DNA of 64,000 bases from the NCBI GenBank assembly GCA_002841545.1, contig PGZZ01000006.1, positions 248,001 to 312,000 of the forward strand, read 5' to 3'. The stretch comes from Firmicutes bacterium HGW-Firmicutes-16. GTDB lineage: Bacteria > Bacillota > Clostridia > Oscillospirales > Oscillospiraceae. Position numbers and translations under genes: made by a program. Under the pieces are notes generated by a model, which had not been told where the DNA came from, did no database searches, and saw only the letters and a program-made list of their open reading frames with translations. Positions 1 to 8,147 of the stretch are shown piece after piece (position 1 is the first letter of the stretch; each line of letters opens with the position of its first letter).

Positions 1-1003
1 CACCAACGACGTCGCCGTTCATACCGAGAAGGAGCGTCACAGTATCGCCGATGCCGTAGGAGCCTACATCTGAAAGGGCATAGCTCGCGAAAGCCGTTGT
101 TACACGATAAATCGTGCCCGCCACCGTAACGGAGGAGGGCGCCGCAGTGCTGGGAGAAGCGGCAGTATACACTCCGGTCACGCGGTTACTGTAGACCCAG
201 ATGGATTTCATTCCGGTGTTATAGTAGTACACATCATTGGTGGAGATGGCTGAAACACTGGAGACAGAGCCGTTTCTATAAACCGTTGATGAACCTGTGG
301 TAAAGGGCAGGGAAGAGCTCCAAGAGGAATCCTCCGCGATGAAAGGTCCATTCGTGTTTGCCAGTACAAGGGAAGAATAATCGACCTCGCCAGAGCTGTT
401 GACGGTATATCCCAGAATCGTCGCGTAGTAGCTGCCGCTCTTGTTTTTGGTACTGAGGAGGTTATAGAAGAGATACATGCAGTCCTCTCGGGAAAGAGTC
501 TGCCCCTTAGTCTTGGTGATGCTCTCATTCAGACCGAGTGCGCTATATTTTGCGAGCTGCGCCTCGGGGAAGGAGCCAGTGAAATCGGAAGAGGACGTGT
601 AGCCCAGCATTTTTAGAACTGCCGATACGGCCTCTTCGAGTTTGACGTAATTATCCGGTCTGAAGGTACCGTCCGTATAGCCTGTAATCCAGCCGGCGCT
701 GACTGCCGCTTGCACATAAGAAGCCGCCCAATGAGTGTATTTGACGTCCTTAAAGGGTGACGATTTCGCCGTTGAGCTGATAGAATCCTTATAGGTAGAG
801 GCAGCAATCATCATTTTTGCAAACTGCGCTCTTGTGACATTTGCAGAAAGGTTCAAATTTCCGTTTTCGTCGCCCGTGATGATGCCGAGAGCCTGCACTG
901 TCTGCTGCGCTGACGACAGGTCGGATGACGATGCGTAGACAGGCCCAACAGTCAGAGTCAGCGCCAGACAGAGTGCGAGCACCAGAGAAATTATTTTTTT
1001 CAT
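1..1003 (-). CDS. SLH-domain surface protein (C-terminus beyond window)
   Basis: Secreted surface protein, probably held to the cell wall by S-layer homology domains. The visible 334 residues start MKKIISLVLALCLALTL, a clear Sec signal peptide ending at VYASS. A first SLH-like stretch lies at about 30-70 and a canonical one at about 82-135 (FKDVKYTHWAASYVQAA, then GYTDGTFRPDNYVKLEEA). A weaker third follows with LSREDCMYLFYNLL, then a Ser/Thr/Tyr-rich region. The frame stays open to base 1, so the protein is cut by the window. AAAGGA precedes the ATG. It starts only 15 bases after the efflux permease stop in the same direction, so it is probably the last gene of that operon. What it does beyond anchoring cannot be told. 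Confidence 0.85.
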   Translation of the reverse strand, partial: MKKIISLVLALCLALTLTVGPVYASSSDLSSAQQTVQALGIITGDENGNLNLSANVTRAQFAKMMIAASTYKDSISSTAKSSPFKDVKYTHWAASYVQAAVSAGWITGYTDGTFRPDNYVKLEEAVSAVLKMLGYTSSSDFTGSFPEAQLAKYSALGLNESITKTKGQTLSREDCMYLFYNLLSTKNKSGSYYATILGYTVNSSGEVDYSSLVLANTNGPFIAEDSSWSSSLPFTTGSSTVYRNGSVSSVSAISTNDVYYYNTGMKSIWVYSNRVTGVYTAASPSTAAPSSVTVAGTIYRVTTAFASYALSDVGSYGIGDTVTLLLGMNGDVVG

Positions 1004-1018
1004 TTTATTGTCCTTTAG

Positions 1019-2212
1019 TTAATCATAGCGCAATGCATCTATGGGGTTGAGTCTGGCGGCTTTTCTTGCTGGCAAGTAGCCGAAGATAATGCCGATTGCC
1101 ACGGAGACGGAAAATGCACCCAGAACCGCAGTGAATGAGGGAGCAACCGTAATAGCTTCCTGTGTCAGGGAAGATATAATACTTGTACCGACGGCACACA
1201 GCAGAGCTCCGAAAAGGATGCCTATTATTCCGCCTAATGCGCTTGTCGTTGCAGCCTCTATAACAAACTGTCCAAGAATGTCCTTCTGCTTTGCTCCGAG
1301 TGATTTGCGTATGCCAATCTCTCTTGTGCGCTCCGTGACGGAGACAAGCATGATGTTCATAATTCCGATTCCGCCGACCAAAAGAGAGATTGCGGCAATA
1401 GCACCGAGCACGATTACCATTACATTGACCATTGTCATTAAGCTATCCAGCATTTCGGACATGCTCACGACGCTGAAATAGTCGTAGCTTTTATAGACCT
1501 TATAAAGCGATTCTTTGATAGTGGTGACTGCCTTATCAACGGTTTCTGAATCGGAACCGCTGAAGACGAAGCTTGAAATAGTACCTGTCCAGCTCATTTT
1601 TGCCGCAAGTGAATACGGAATGTATATTATATCGTCGGAGCCGCCCTTTTCACTATTAGAATCTTCTTTTAATACTCCAACAATGGTAAAGGCTGTTCCG
1701 CTAACCTTTAGAGTTTCGCCGACGGCATTGCCAGAATAGAAGTTTTTTGAGATATAGCTTCCGACCACGCAGACCGGCTGGCGCCGCAGTACATCGACAT
1801 ACTGAATGAATCTTCCGTCTGTCAATTCAGAACTCGCAATTTTCGCGTAGTCCTCGCTTACGCCAGAAACGGACGTGGTCTTAATGTTTTCGCTACCTAT
1901 CTTGACGGTTCCGCTTATCCCTACCATTGGTGAAACATAGGATAGAAGCTCTGGATTTGCATCAACAAGAGCATACATGTCATCGACAGAAACGGTTCTT
2001 GAGGCGCCTCTGCCTTGAATGTTGACCTGTACCAGATTCGTGCCCATGCTTTCAAAGCTAGCGGTGATATAGTTTTGCATACCGTTGCCTAGGCCCACTA
2101 TTACCGTTACCGCGCCGACGCCGATGATGATGCCGAGCATTGTGAGGAAGGCGCGCATTTTGCTTTTTAGAATACTCTGAAGGGCGAGTTTGAAAGACTG
2201 TAAAAATTTCAC
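1019..2212 (-). CDS. MacB-type ABC transporter permease (FtsX family)
   Basis: Integral membrane subunit of a MacAB-like exporter or mechanotransmission complex. A first membrane helix lies near residues 18-42 (MRAFLTMLGIIIGVGAV). It is followed by a long extracytoplasmic MacB periplasmic core domain of about 220 residues and three C-terminal helices. The FtsX signature TERTREIGIRKSLGA sits at the start of the last membrane block. Length (397) fits the family, whose Gram-positive members have no fused ATPase. The GTG start overlaps the ATPase stop by four bases (GTGA), which indicates translational coupling. Substrates of such systems include antimicrobial peptides and macrolides; nothing here identifies the cargo. 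Confidence 0.9.
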   Translation of the reverse strand: MKFLQSFKLALQSILKSKMRAFLTMLGIIIGVGAVTVIVGLGNGMQNYITASFESMGTNLVQVNIQGRGASRTVSVDDMYALVDANPELLSYVSPMVGISGTVKIGSENIKTTSVSGVSEDYAKIASSELTDGRFIQYVDVLRRQPVCVVGSYISKNFYSGNAVGETLKVSGTAFTIVGVLKEDSNSEKGGSDDIIYIPYSLAAKMSWTGTISSFVFSGSDSETVDKAVTTIKESLYKVYKSYDYFSVVSMSEMLDSLMTMVNVMVIVLGAIAAISLLVGGIGIMNIMLVSVTERTREIGIRKSLGAKQKDILGQFVIEAATTSALGGIIGILFGALLCAVGTSIISSLTQEAITVAPSFTAVLGAFSVSVAIGIIFGYLPARKAARLNPIDALRYD

Positions 2213-2943
2213 TGCGATACAGCCTCCTCATCCTCAGCATGAACAACAGCGCCTTTTCCGCCGCTTGGTCCGTCATAAACCACCTTGCCGTCCGCGAGAC
2301 GGATAATCCTCTGCGCGGTTGCGGCTATCGAGTTGTCGTGGGTGATGAGGACTATCGTGTTCCCCTCGCGGTTAAGCTCCTGCAGCAAGGCCAGCACGTC
2401 GCGGCCTGTTTTCGAATCCAGCGCACCGGTAGGCTCGTCCGCCAGAATGACGGAGGGGCTTCCCGCGAGTGCCCTCGCGATGGAAACGCGCTGCTGCTGT
2501 CCGCCTGAGAGCTGTGACGGAGTGTGTTCCAGTTTGTCGGTGAGTCCGACACGATCTAACGCTTTTTTCGCACGATCAATCCGCTCTCCCTTCGGAACAT
2601 TGCCGTAGAGCAGGGAGACTTCGACATTTTCGAGAACAGTGAGCTTTGGGAGAAGGTTGTACTGCTGGAAAATGAAGCCGAGCATTTTGTTGCGTATTTC
2701 TGCAAGCTTGTTGTCGTTTAGAGTGCCGACGTCCTTACCTGCGAGCATGTACTGTCCTTGAGTCGGAACATCCAGACAGCCGATTATGTTCATACAGGTG
2801 GATTTGCCGGAGCCGGATTGACCAACTATCGCGACGAACTCGCCTTTTTCAATCTGTATGGATATTCCGTCCACCGCTCGGACGACGTTGTCGCCCATGT
2901 TATAGATTTTAAAAACGTCCTTAAATTCGATGAGAGGTGTCAT
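2209..2943 (-). CDS. ABC transporter ATP-binding protein, MacB/LolD type
   Basis: Cytoplasmic ATPase partner of the adjacent FtsX-type permease. The 244 residues show Walker A GQSGSGKST near residue 42, a Q-loop (FIFQQYNLLPKLT), the signature LSGGQQQRVSIARAL, Walker B VILADEPTGALDS and H-loop LITHD. TGALDSKTG after Walker B is typical of the LolD/MacB/FtsE branch of exporters, not of importers. The gene lies 5 bases behind the membrane-fusion gene and overlaps the permease by 4, so the three form one transcription unit. The C-terminal tail is acidic (HAEDEEAVSQ) and is not a known domain. Confidence 0.93.
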   Translation of the reverse strand: MTPLIEFKDVFKIYNMGDNVVRAVDGISIQIEKGEFVAIVGQSGSGKSTCMNIIGCLDVPTQGQYMLAGKDVGTLNDNKLAEIRNKMLGFIFQQYNLLPKLTVLENVEVSLLYGNVPKGERIDRAKKALDRVGLTDKLEHTPSQLSGGQQQRVSIARALAGSPSVILADEPTGALDSKTGRDVLALLQELNREGNTIVLITHDNSIAATAQRIIRLADGKVVYDGPSGGKGAVVHAEDEEAVSQ

Positions 2944-2948
2944 TATGC

Positions 2949-4694
2949 TCAGCCTCCAGACGGGCCGCGGCCTTGACCGCCTTCTCCTTCAGGAGGAGAT
3001 CCGCCTTGCTCGCCTTGACTCATTTGCTGATACATGTCGCTTATTGTATCGATTATATGTAAAACAGCAATCGTATCGCCCTCTTTGAGACCGCTTGTGA
3101 CCTCAATATATTCGTCGTTGTTGACGCCGAGAGTGACCTGGACATATTCGAAGCCCACGGGGATTCCCGATTTATCCGTTGCCAGTGATTCTCCTGCTGC
3201 TGTTTGCAGCTTTGAAGCATCTTTACAAACGAGGATTTTATTGCCGCGCGATATTGCGTCGACAGGAACAGCCAAAACGTTTTTCACAGACTTAACGACA
3301 ATTTCCGCTGACACATTCATGCCCGGCAGGAGATCTTCTGTATCGGGAATCTTCACGGTTACAGGATACGCGGTAACACCGTTTGTTGTTGTGCCGCTGA
3401 TATTGACCTTAGTCACCTCGCCGGTAAAAGTTTTGCCTTCGACTGCATCCGCCGTAATGGAGACCTTCTGGCCGACGCTGACTTTGCTTATGTCGAGTTC
3501 ATCGACGCTCAGCTCCATGGTCAGATAGGAAAGATCATATATCTTGCAAAGCGCGGTCTTGGCTGACGTTGAATCCAGCTTGTCGCCTGCCTTATAGGTT
3601 TTGGTAATTATAGTTCCTGCAATCGGGGATCTGATAGTATAATCCTCGAGCGCTTCCTGCTTGTTTTCGAGATTGTTCTGCGCATCCTCGAGAGAAAGCT
3701 TCGCACTTGCCACGTTCTCGTCAATGTCGTCGCTTGTGAGGTTTACAACAACGCTATTCTTTTCGACATGATCGCCCTCGCTCGCAATAATGGAGCTAAC
3801 AGTGCCGGAAGCCTTTGCGGTAATCGTTTCGGAACTAATATAGTCAAAAGCGGCACTGCTGTTGCAGGCAAGTCCGTCGATAGTTGCAGTAGCCGAGGTC
3901 AAATCCGTAATACCACCGGGATTCGTAACCTCTATTGTTACGTATTTTACAAGCATATTGCCAGTCAGAACCTGCTCTGTGTTGTTAATCTTCGTAACTG
4001 TACCATTAAGAGTTTCAAAGGTGCTGTCAAGCGTGACTGCGGCTGATTCGCCCACATAGAACGAGTCAACGTCGGTGGAATTGAAAGGAACGCGCAGAGT
4101 CACGGAGGCGCTGTTGCGGACTGTTCCAATCTTCGATCCCGTCTGCACCGTATCACCGACTTTTACGTTAATCTCGGTAATTGTGCCCGCAGCGGGAGCC
4201 TTTACACTGAGATTTGCGATGGTTTTGAGGATGTTGTTATAGCTCAGCTGGCTTCGCTGAAGACTAAGCTCGGCGCTCTTGATACTGGTTTCGGCATCAT
4301 TCGTGTCAATCTGATAAAGGATCGCGTCTTTTTCGACGATATCACCTTCTTTGAAATCGGCACTCAGTATTTCTCCTGCCGTGAGTGAGGTAACTTCATA
4401 GGAATCCGCCGCCTGGAGTGTTCCGCTTCCGCTCAGCTTGACAGTTATATCTTGTTTTTCGACCTGAGCGGCCGAGTATGTAGTCGCTGTTCCGCTCATG
4501 TTGCCTGTTGCTGTACCGCAGGACCTGAGACCCAAAAATAAAAGAAGCAAAACTGCGGCGATCACAATTATGATGATCACCCTTTTCCTTGTCTTTTTTT
4601 TCTTCGCAGTGACTGTCGCGTCCGTTACGAGTTCAGACTTTTCTCTTTTTGTCTTTTTGCTAAATAGTTTTTTCTTTACTTCTAATACATTCAT
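2949..4694 (-). CDS. HlyD/MacA-like membrane fusion protein, duplicated adaptor
   Basis: Membrane-anchored adaptor of the efflux operon. A Lys/Arg-rich cytoplasmic N-terminus precedes one transmembrane helix at about residues 40-60 (VIIIIVIAAVLLLLFLGL). The extracellular part holds two barrel-sandwich (lipoyl-like) units in tandem: one around SLTAGEILSADFKEGD with GTITEINVKVGD, and one around SGTVSSIIASEGD with AGTIITKTYKAGD. A beta-barrel and membrane-proximal domain follow. At 581 residues it is about 200 longer than classic MacA, which the second adaptor unit explains. The tail is Gly/Pro-rich (GGSPPEGEGGQGRG). I chose the ATG at 4694 because GGAG lies 8 bases upstream of it; an upstream in-frame codon at 4715 has no ribosome site. 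Confidence 0.88.
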   Translation of the reverse strand: MNVLEVKKKLFSKKTKREKSELVTDATVTAKKKKTRKRVIIIIVIAAVLLLLFLGLRSCGTATGNMSGTATTYSAAQVEKQDITVKLSGSGTLQAADSYEVTSLTAGEILSADFKEGDIVEKDAILYQIDTNDAETSIKSAELSLQRSQLSYNNILKTIANLSVKAPAAGTITEINVKVGDTVQTGSKIGTVRNSASVTLRVPFNSTDVDSFYVGESAAVTLDSTFETLNGTVTKINNTEQVLTGNMLVKYVTIEVTNPGGITDLTSATATIDGLACNSSAAFDYISSETITAKASGTVSSIIASEGDHVEKNSVVVNLTSDDIDENVASAKLSLEDAQNNLENKQEALEDYTIRSPIAGTIITKTYKAGDKLDSTSAKTALCKIYDLSYLTMELSVDELDISKVSVGQKVSITADAVEGKTFTGEVTKVNISGTTTNGVTAYPVTVKIPDTEDLLPGMNVSAEIVVKSVKNVLAVPVDAISRGNKILVCKDASKLQTAAGESLATDKSGIPVGFEYVQVTLGVNNDEYIEVTSGLKEGDTIAVLHIIDTISDMYQQMSQGEQGGSPPEGEGGQGRGPSGG

Positions 4695-4801
4695 ATACAC
4701 TTCTCCAAAGGGCAAAATAAATCTTCATACACAGTATTGGTAAAATTTGAACAGCATGTTAACATATTAAGAACAAATTTGAAACAGATGGACAAACCTG
4801 A

Positions 4802-4869
4802 TTCGCTGAGCGAAGCTGCATATATAATACCCCATATCTATACGCTTTTGCAACTTACATTATTGTAAG
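4802..4869 (-). promoter_or_regulatory. Candidate promoter and palindromes of the efflux operon
   Basis: On the minus strand TTGCAA (4848-4853) and TATTAT (4824-4829) are 18 bases apart, a fair sigma-A promoter about 130 bases upstream of the adaptor gene. Two palindromes flank it: CTTACA-TTAT-TGTAAG (4854-4869) directly upstream of the -35, and TTCGCT-G-AGCGAA (4802-4814) at the predicted transcription start. Either could bind a regulator. The regulator is not identified. Confidence 0.45.
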
Positions 4870-4899
4870 CAATACTTAAAATTGACTTAAAAGGCTATA

Positions 4900-4934
4900 A
4901 AAAACAAAAAAGACAAAACGCTTCCGTTTTGCCT
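4900..4934 (-). terminator. Intrinsic terminator behind the MarR operon
   Basis: On the minus strand a stem CAAAACG/CGTTTTG with a 4-base loop is followed by a T-rich run (complement of 4900-4910). It lies about 50 bases past the stop of the small gene at 4982. Confidence 0.6.
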
Positions 4935-4981
4935 CCTTATTATCTGCCGTTGTGGTTTAATCTAACTGACTTTGCGCAGAT

Positions 4982-5338
4982 TCAGATGATGGGGAAAACC
5001 CTCATTCTTTTTTTTCGAAATGCTAGGGCAGCTTTGGCGCTTTTCCATTTATTAATCTCATACAGCGCCTTTTCCGAGGGAACGAGCGACATTTCGAGGT
5101 CTTCACCTTTTCTCCGCACTCTGACCGTGAAGTCAACAGGGTGGAAGCCCAGAACTGTGTGGTGAAACGAAAAATGGTCAATATTTATCCTAATGTCCTG
5201 GATTATAGCATCGCCCAACCGCATTGGCGTCAGCACGAATATATATTCATTTTCTCCATATAGATCGACGATGTTCCAAAGATGACTGATGATTTCAGCC
5301 GGTACAAACAAATTGCAAATTTCCAAAGTGTTTTTCAT
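4982..5338 (-). CDS. Hypothetical 118-residue protein, MarR partner
   Basis: I do not recognise this protein. It has 118 residues, no signal peptide and no membrane segment. It looks like a compact alpha/beta cytoplasmic protein with a strongly basic C-terminus (KWKSAKAALAFRKKRMRV). The ATG is two bases past the MarR stop, so the two are co-transcribed and probably translationally coupled. An intrinsic terminator follows. Being the only partner of a self-regulated MarR gene suggests that it either modulates the regulator or is its regulated product. That is inference from context only. Confidence 0.7.
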   Translation of the reverse strand: MKNTLEICNLFVPAEIISHLWNIVDLYGENEYIFVLTPMRLGDAIIQDIRINIDHFSFHHTVLGFHPVDFTVRVRRKGEDLEMSLVPSEKALYEINKWKSAKAALAFRKKRMRVFPII

Positions 5339-5340
5339 AA

Positions 5341-5940
5341 TTAGGCACCTCCCTTTTGTTCACCGCTCCGAGGCCTGTCGCTTTCGCGAGAATATTCATT
5401 GGACGTCTTCCTGCGGGACGACTTCTCGGCCTCGTTTTTATGATGATGACCTTCGCTTCTGTGACTCGTTTTTTCATTTGCGGCTTCTACGTCCGAACCT
5501 AGCAGCATTTCGAGCTCACCGGAGAGACGGCCAAGTATTTCGTGGAGCTTATCTCGCTCATCCTCACTCAGGCAGTCAAAAACTCTGCCGATATCATCGG
5601 GCTTTCTGCCACTTTGGCCGATGAGCTTTGCTCCGTATTCGGTCAGCCTTATGTTCATGCTCCGGCGATCCTCCTGCGAGGGCTCACGGATGATTGCGCC
5701 GGATTTCTCGAGTTTTCCAAGCAGCTCTCCCAAGGACTGGTTGCGCATATCCAGAAGATAGCCGAGATCCTTCTGACTGATCTCCGGCTGCAGCTTAAGT
5801 ATTGCAAGCACGCGCCCCTGCCCTCGGTGAGGATCGCCGGAAGGACCGAATTTTCTGTAATGCCAGAGCTGATATTTTGAAAGGAGCTTCGAAACTCCAT
5901 TAAATTCTTCCAAAAGGTTCGTTTCATTTGTGCTCATCAT
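5341..5940 (-). CDS. MarR-family transcriptional regulator
   Basis: DNA-binding repressor of the MarR family. The winged helix-turn-helix spans about residues 45-115, with QKDLGYLLDMRNQSLGELLGKL as the recognition region and EDRRSMNIRLTEYG as the wing. The C-terminal third (about residues 140-199) is unusually long, charged and low in complexity (EKTSHRSEGHHHKNEAEK) and could be a flexible tail or a metal-binding His cluster. GGAGG precedes two consecutive ATG codons (5940 and 5937); the first is used here. Two identical 14-base operator-like repeats overlap its promoter, which predicts autoregulation. The divergent efflux-type and importer genes nearby are possible further targets, unproven. 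Confidence 0.85.
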   Translation of the reverse strand: MMSTNETNLLEEFNGVSKLLSKYQLWHYRKFGPSGDPHRGQGRVLAILKLQPEISQKDLGYLLDMRNQSLGELLGKLEKSGAIIREPSQEDRRSMNIRLTEYGAKLIGQSGRKPDDIGRVFDCLSEDERDKLHEILGRLSGELEMLLGSDVEAANEKTSHRSEGHHHKNEAEKSSRRKTSNEYSRESDRPRSGEQKGGA

Positions 5941-5974
5941 AGCTTCCTCCAAACATAACGGTCAGTATCCGATT

Positions 5975-6023
5975 TATACAGGTACCTTGACAATTATTAT
6001 ACAGGTACCTTCGTATTTGTTAA
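5975..6023 (-). promoter_or_regulatory. MarR promoter with two direct-repeat operators
   Basis: On the minus strand TTAACA (6018-6023) and TATAAT (5996-6001) are 16 bases apart. The 14-base word TATACAGGTACCTT occurs twice on the plus strand, at 5975-5988 and 5998-6011, 23 bases apart. Each copy contains the palindrome GGTACC, one copy between -35 and -10 and one just downstream of -10. This is a classic arrangement for repressor occlusion. Confidence 0.65.
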
Positions 6024-6203
6024 GACTGTTTTTTCTTTTATTAAAAATTGTTAAAAAACCGAAGCTTGTACGTCATTCGCGTACATAAAAGAACGAGAAA
6101 GCTGCGGCGTTATAATCACGTAAGTGGAGAAAGATTCGAAGCGTTGCGTATACGAAGATTTGTCGAATTTGTCGAACAATAATGATTTTAGGACAAATAA
6201 CCC
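6024..6203. other. Gene-free stretch between divergent marR and importer operon
   Basis: No coding frame is supported here. It contains an inverted repeat TGTACG/CGTACA near 6067-6085 and an exact tandem 9-base repeat TTTGTCGAA-TTTGTCGAA (6159-6176), about 30 bases upstream of the importer -35 box. The tandem repeat could be an activator or repressor site. Confidence 0.4.
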
Positions 6204-6233
6204 TTGCATATTATAGTATACTTTTGGTATAAT
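6204..6233 (+). promoter_or_regulatory. Candidate promoter of the amino acid importer operon
   Basis: TTGCAT (6204-6209) and TATAAT (6228-6233) are 18 bases apart. This implies a 5' leader of about 230 bases before the binding-protein gene, long enough to carry regulatory structure. Confidence 0.5.
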
Positions 6234-6405
6234 GCTTTCGTTGCAATTCCAAAATATGCAAGACCTTCTGGCTGTAAATGCAATTAGGCGATTGTATTAG
6301 TTGATTAAATCGATGCGGTGATGTGATCGCGCCTATGAATTCCGGATTATTGGTGCCCCGCCTGTTCGCGATATGAATACAGACGCGGTGCTGATAAACA
6401 TTCAG

Positions 6406-6435
6406 ATTACGAAAACAGTTTTCTGTTTTTGTAAT
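6406..6435 (+). promoter_or_regulatory. 13-bp leader hairpin upstream of binding protein
   Basis: Bases 6406-6418 pair with 6423-6435 (one G-T pair) around a TTTT loop, about 40 bases before the start codon. No U-run follows, so it is not a simple terminator. I did not find T-box or other riboswitch signatures in the leader. Confidence 0.5.
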
Positions 6436-6472
6436 CGGCATGTATAAATGAACTAAACTTATGGAGGAAAAA

Positions 6473-7297
6473 ATGAAAAAGTATCTTGCACTTACCTTGG
6501 CTATCGTACTTAGCCTCAGCCTTCTTGCTGGCTGCGGAGCAAAGACCGACGATTCGACTGCAACCGATGTTGCTCCCACTGCTTCGGGCACTGTTGAAGC
6601 TCAGCCCTATGATGCGGCTGTTGGCAAGACCTATACTATTGGCACCGACACAACCTTTGCACCCTTTGAGTTCGAAGACGAAACTGGAACTCACACCGGA
6701 ATCGATATCCAGCTTTTGGACGCGATTGCCACAGAAATGGGCTTTAAAGTTGAGTGGCAGGTTCTTGGCTTTACCGCGGCCGTTTCTTCTCTCGAAGCAG
6801 GACAGGTTGATGCTGTTATGGCCGGTATGTCCATCACCGCAGAACGCCAGGAGAAGTATGATTTCTCCAATTCCTATTATGACAGCACTACAGGAATTGC
6901 AGTGGCCGCTGATTCTAAAGTTGCTTCTCTTGACGACCTTAAGGGCCAGACCGTTGTAGCAAAGACCGGAACAACCGGCGCTACATATGCTGAATCTCTT
7001 GTTGCCGACTACGCGCTGAACATCCTCTATGTTGAAGATTCCGCAACAATGTATACTTACGTTGAATCCGGACAGGCTGTTGCCTGCTTCGAGGACTATC
7101 CCATCATCCAGTACGAAATCTCCCGCGGAAACGTTTCCTGCAAGGTTATTACTCAGTCCGAAGAGTCCTGCCCCTATGGCTTTGCTGTTATGAAGGGCAC
7201 TAACCCCGAGCTAATCGCAGCATTCAACGAAGGACTTACCCGTTTGAAGGACAGCGGCGAGTATGACACGCTTCTTGCTTCTTATTTTGGCGCATAA
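6473..7297 (+). CDS. Polar amino acid ABC transporter substrate-binding lipoprotein
   Basis: Extracytoplasmic receptor of the importer encoded by the next two genes. The signal peptide ends in lipobox LLAGC, so the mature protein is lipid-anchored. The SBP_bac_3 fold is clear: TIGTDTTFAPFEFEDE at the start of lobe 1, MAGMSITAERQEKYDFS in the ligand-binding region with the Arg that normally holds the amino acid carboxylate, and KTGTTGATYAESL leading into lobe 2. About 275 residues is normal. I chose the ATG at 6473 because GGAGG lies 6 bases upstream; that GGAGG lies inside the slightly longer in-frame reading from 6461. The amino acid specificity (glutamine, cystine, arginine or others) cannot be read from sequence alone. 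Confidence 0.9.
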   Translation: MKKYLALTLAIVLSLSLLAGCGAKTDDSTATDVAPTASGTVEAQPYDAAVGKTYTIGTDTTFAPFEFEDETGTHTGIDIQLLDAIATEMGFKVEWQVLGFTAAVSSLEAGQVDAVMAGMSITAERQEKYDFSNSYYDSTTGIAVAADSKVASLDDLKGQTVVAKTGTTGATYAESLVADYALNILYVEDSATMYTYVESGQAVACFEDYPIIQYEISRGNVSCKVITQSEESCPYGFAVMKGTNPELIAAFNEGLTRLKDSGEYDTLLASYFGA

Positions 7298-7325
7298 CCC
7301 AAAACTTTAATAACCAATATACCGA

Positions 7326-7356
7326 GGTGGCCGGATGGAGACATCCTCCGGCCACC
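7326..7356 (+). promoter_or_regulatory. Stable hairpin between binding protein and permease
   Basis: GGTGGCCGGA (7326-7335) pairs perfectly with TCCGGCCACC (7347-7356). No U-run follows. Such hairpins commonly stabilise the upstream mRNA so that more binding protein than permease is made. That role is inferred. Confidence 0.6.
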
Positions 7357-7397
7357 AAACGGTTTAAAATGGGTCTGCTGATATTTAAACAAATACC

Positions 7398-7451
7398 GAT
7401 TTATTCTAAACCAGTGATTCTTGCTCAAGTATTAGTGTTTTAGAATAAATC
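7398..7451 (+). promoter_or_regulatory. Perfect 13-bp inverted repeat upstream of permease
   Basis: GATTTATTCTAAA (7398-7410) and TTTAGAATAAATC (7439-7451) are perfect inverted repeats 28 bases apart. The loop contains the small hairpin CTTG-CT-CAAG. It ends about 20 bases before the permease start and could hide or present its ribosome site. Confidence 0.5.
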
Positions 7452-7472
7452 TGCAATAGATAGGAAATGCCT

Positions 7473-8147
7473 ATGAAATTTTTTGATATACTCGTACAAA
7501 CCTTTCCGACATTCACCAAGGCAATGCTCCAAACAGTTGAGGTGACAATACTGTCGCTGTTTTTTGCTACTGTTTTGGGTGTGGTTTTCTGCATGTTCAA
7601 AATGTCGAAATTAAGGCCTTTACAGTGGATTGCGAATGTATACATCAGTATTATCCGCGGAACACCGCTCATGGTTCAGATGCTGTTTATTTATTTTGGC
7701 GTGTCCATGGCAATCAGGGCAACAATTGTTCCCGATTTTAGATGGAATCTCACGGTTGCCGGTATTGTTATCATGTCTTTAAACGCGGGCGCTTATATGA
7801 CAGAGCTTATTCGCGGCGGTATTGAAGCTGTCGATAAGGGACAGATGGAAGCGGCACGAAGTCTTGGCTTGTCATATGGGCAGGCCATGAAAAAAATCAT
7901 CATGCCCCAGGCATTTCGGTTGATGCTGCCCTCCATAATAAATCAATTTATCATAACTCTGAAGGACACCTCGCTGCTTTCCGTTATAGCCTTACGGGAG
8001 CTCACACAGAACACGAGGATTATTGTTGCCAATAACATGGAATACTTCATTATGTACGCAATAGTAGGTATTTATTATTGGGTAATTGTCAGCATTCTTG
8101 CCGCGTTGGCCAAAATGATAGAAAGAAGGACGACTTATGGCAAGTAA
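7473..8147 (+). CDS. Amino acid ABC transporter permease (HisM/GlnP family)
   Basis: Inner-membrane channel subunit of a polar amino acid importer. Hydrophobic segments appear at about residues 20-45, 65-90, 90-120 and 185-210. The EAA motif is present as [21 protein letters not shown], the loop that docks onto the ATPase. A length near 224 is typical. Two ATG codons are possible, at 7467 and 7473. AGGA lies 2 bases before the first and 8 before the second, so 7473 is preferred. The gene follows the binding protein after a 175-base spacer holding two hairpins and overlaps the ATPase gene by 11 bases. Confidence 0.92.
   Translation: MKFFDILVQTFPTFTKAMLQTVEVTILSLFFATVLGVVFCMFKMSKLRPLQWIANVYISIIRGTPLMVQMLFIYFGVSMAIRATIVPDFRWNLTVAGIVIMSLNAGAYMTELIRGGIEAVDKGQMEAARSLGLSYGQAMKKIIMPQAFRLMLPSIINQFIITLKDTSLLSVIALRELTQNTRIIVANNMEYFIMYAIVGIYYWVIVSILAALAKMIERRTTYGK

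Noticed and set aside
6234-6472. T-box or other known riboswitch in the amino acid importer leader
   Set aside because: No T-box antiterminator sequence, no specifier loop and no terminator U-run could be found; only hairpins of unknown role are reported.
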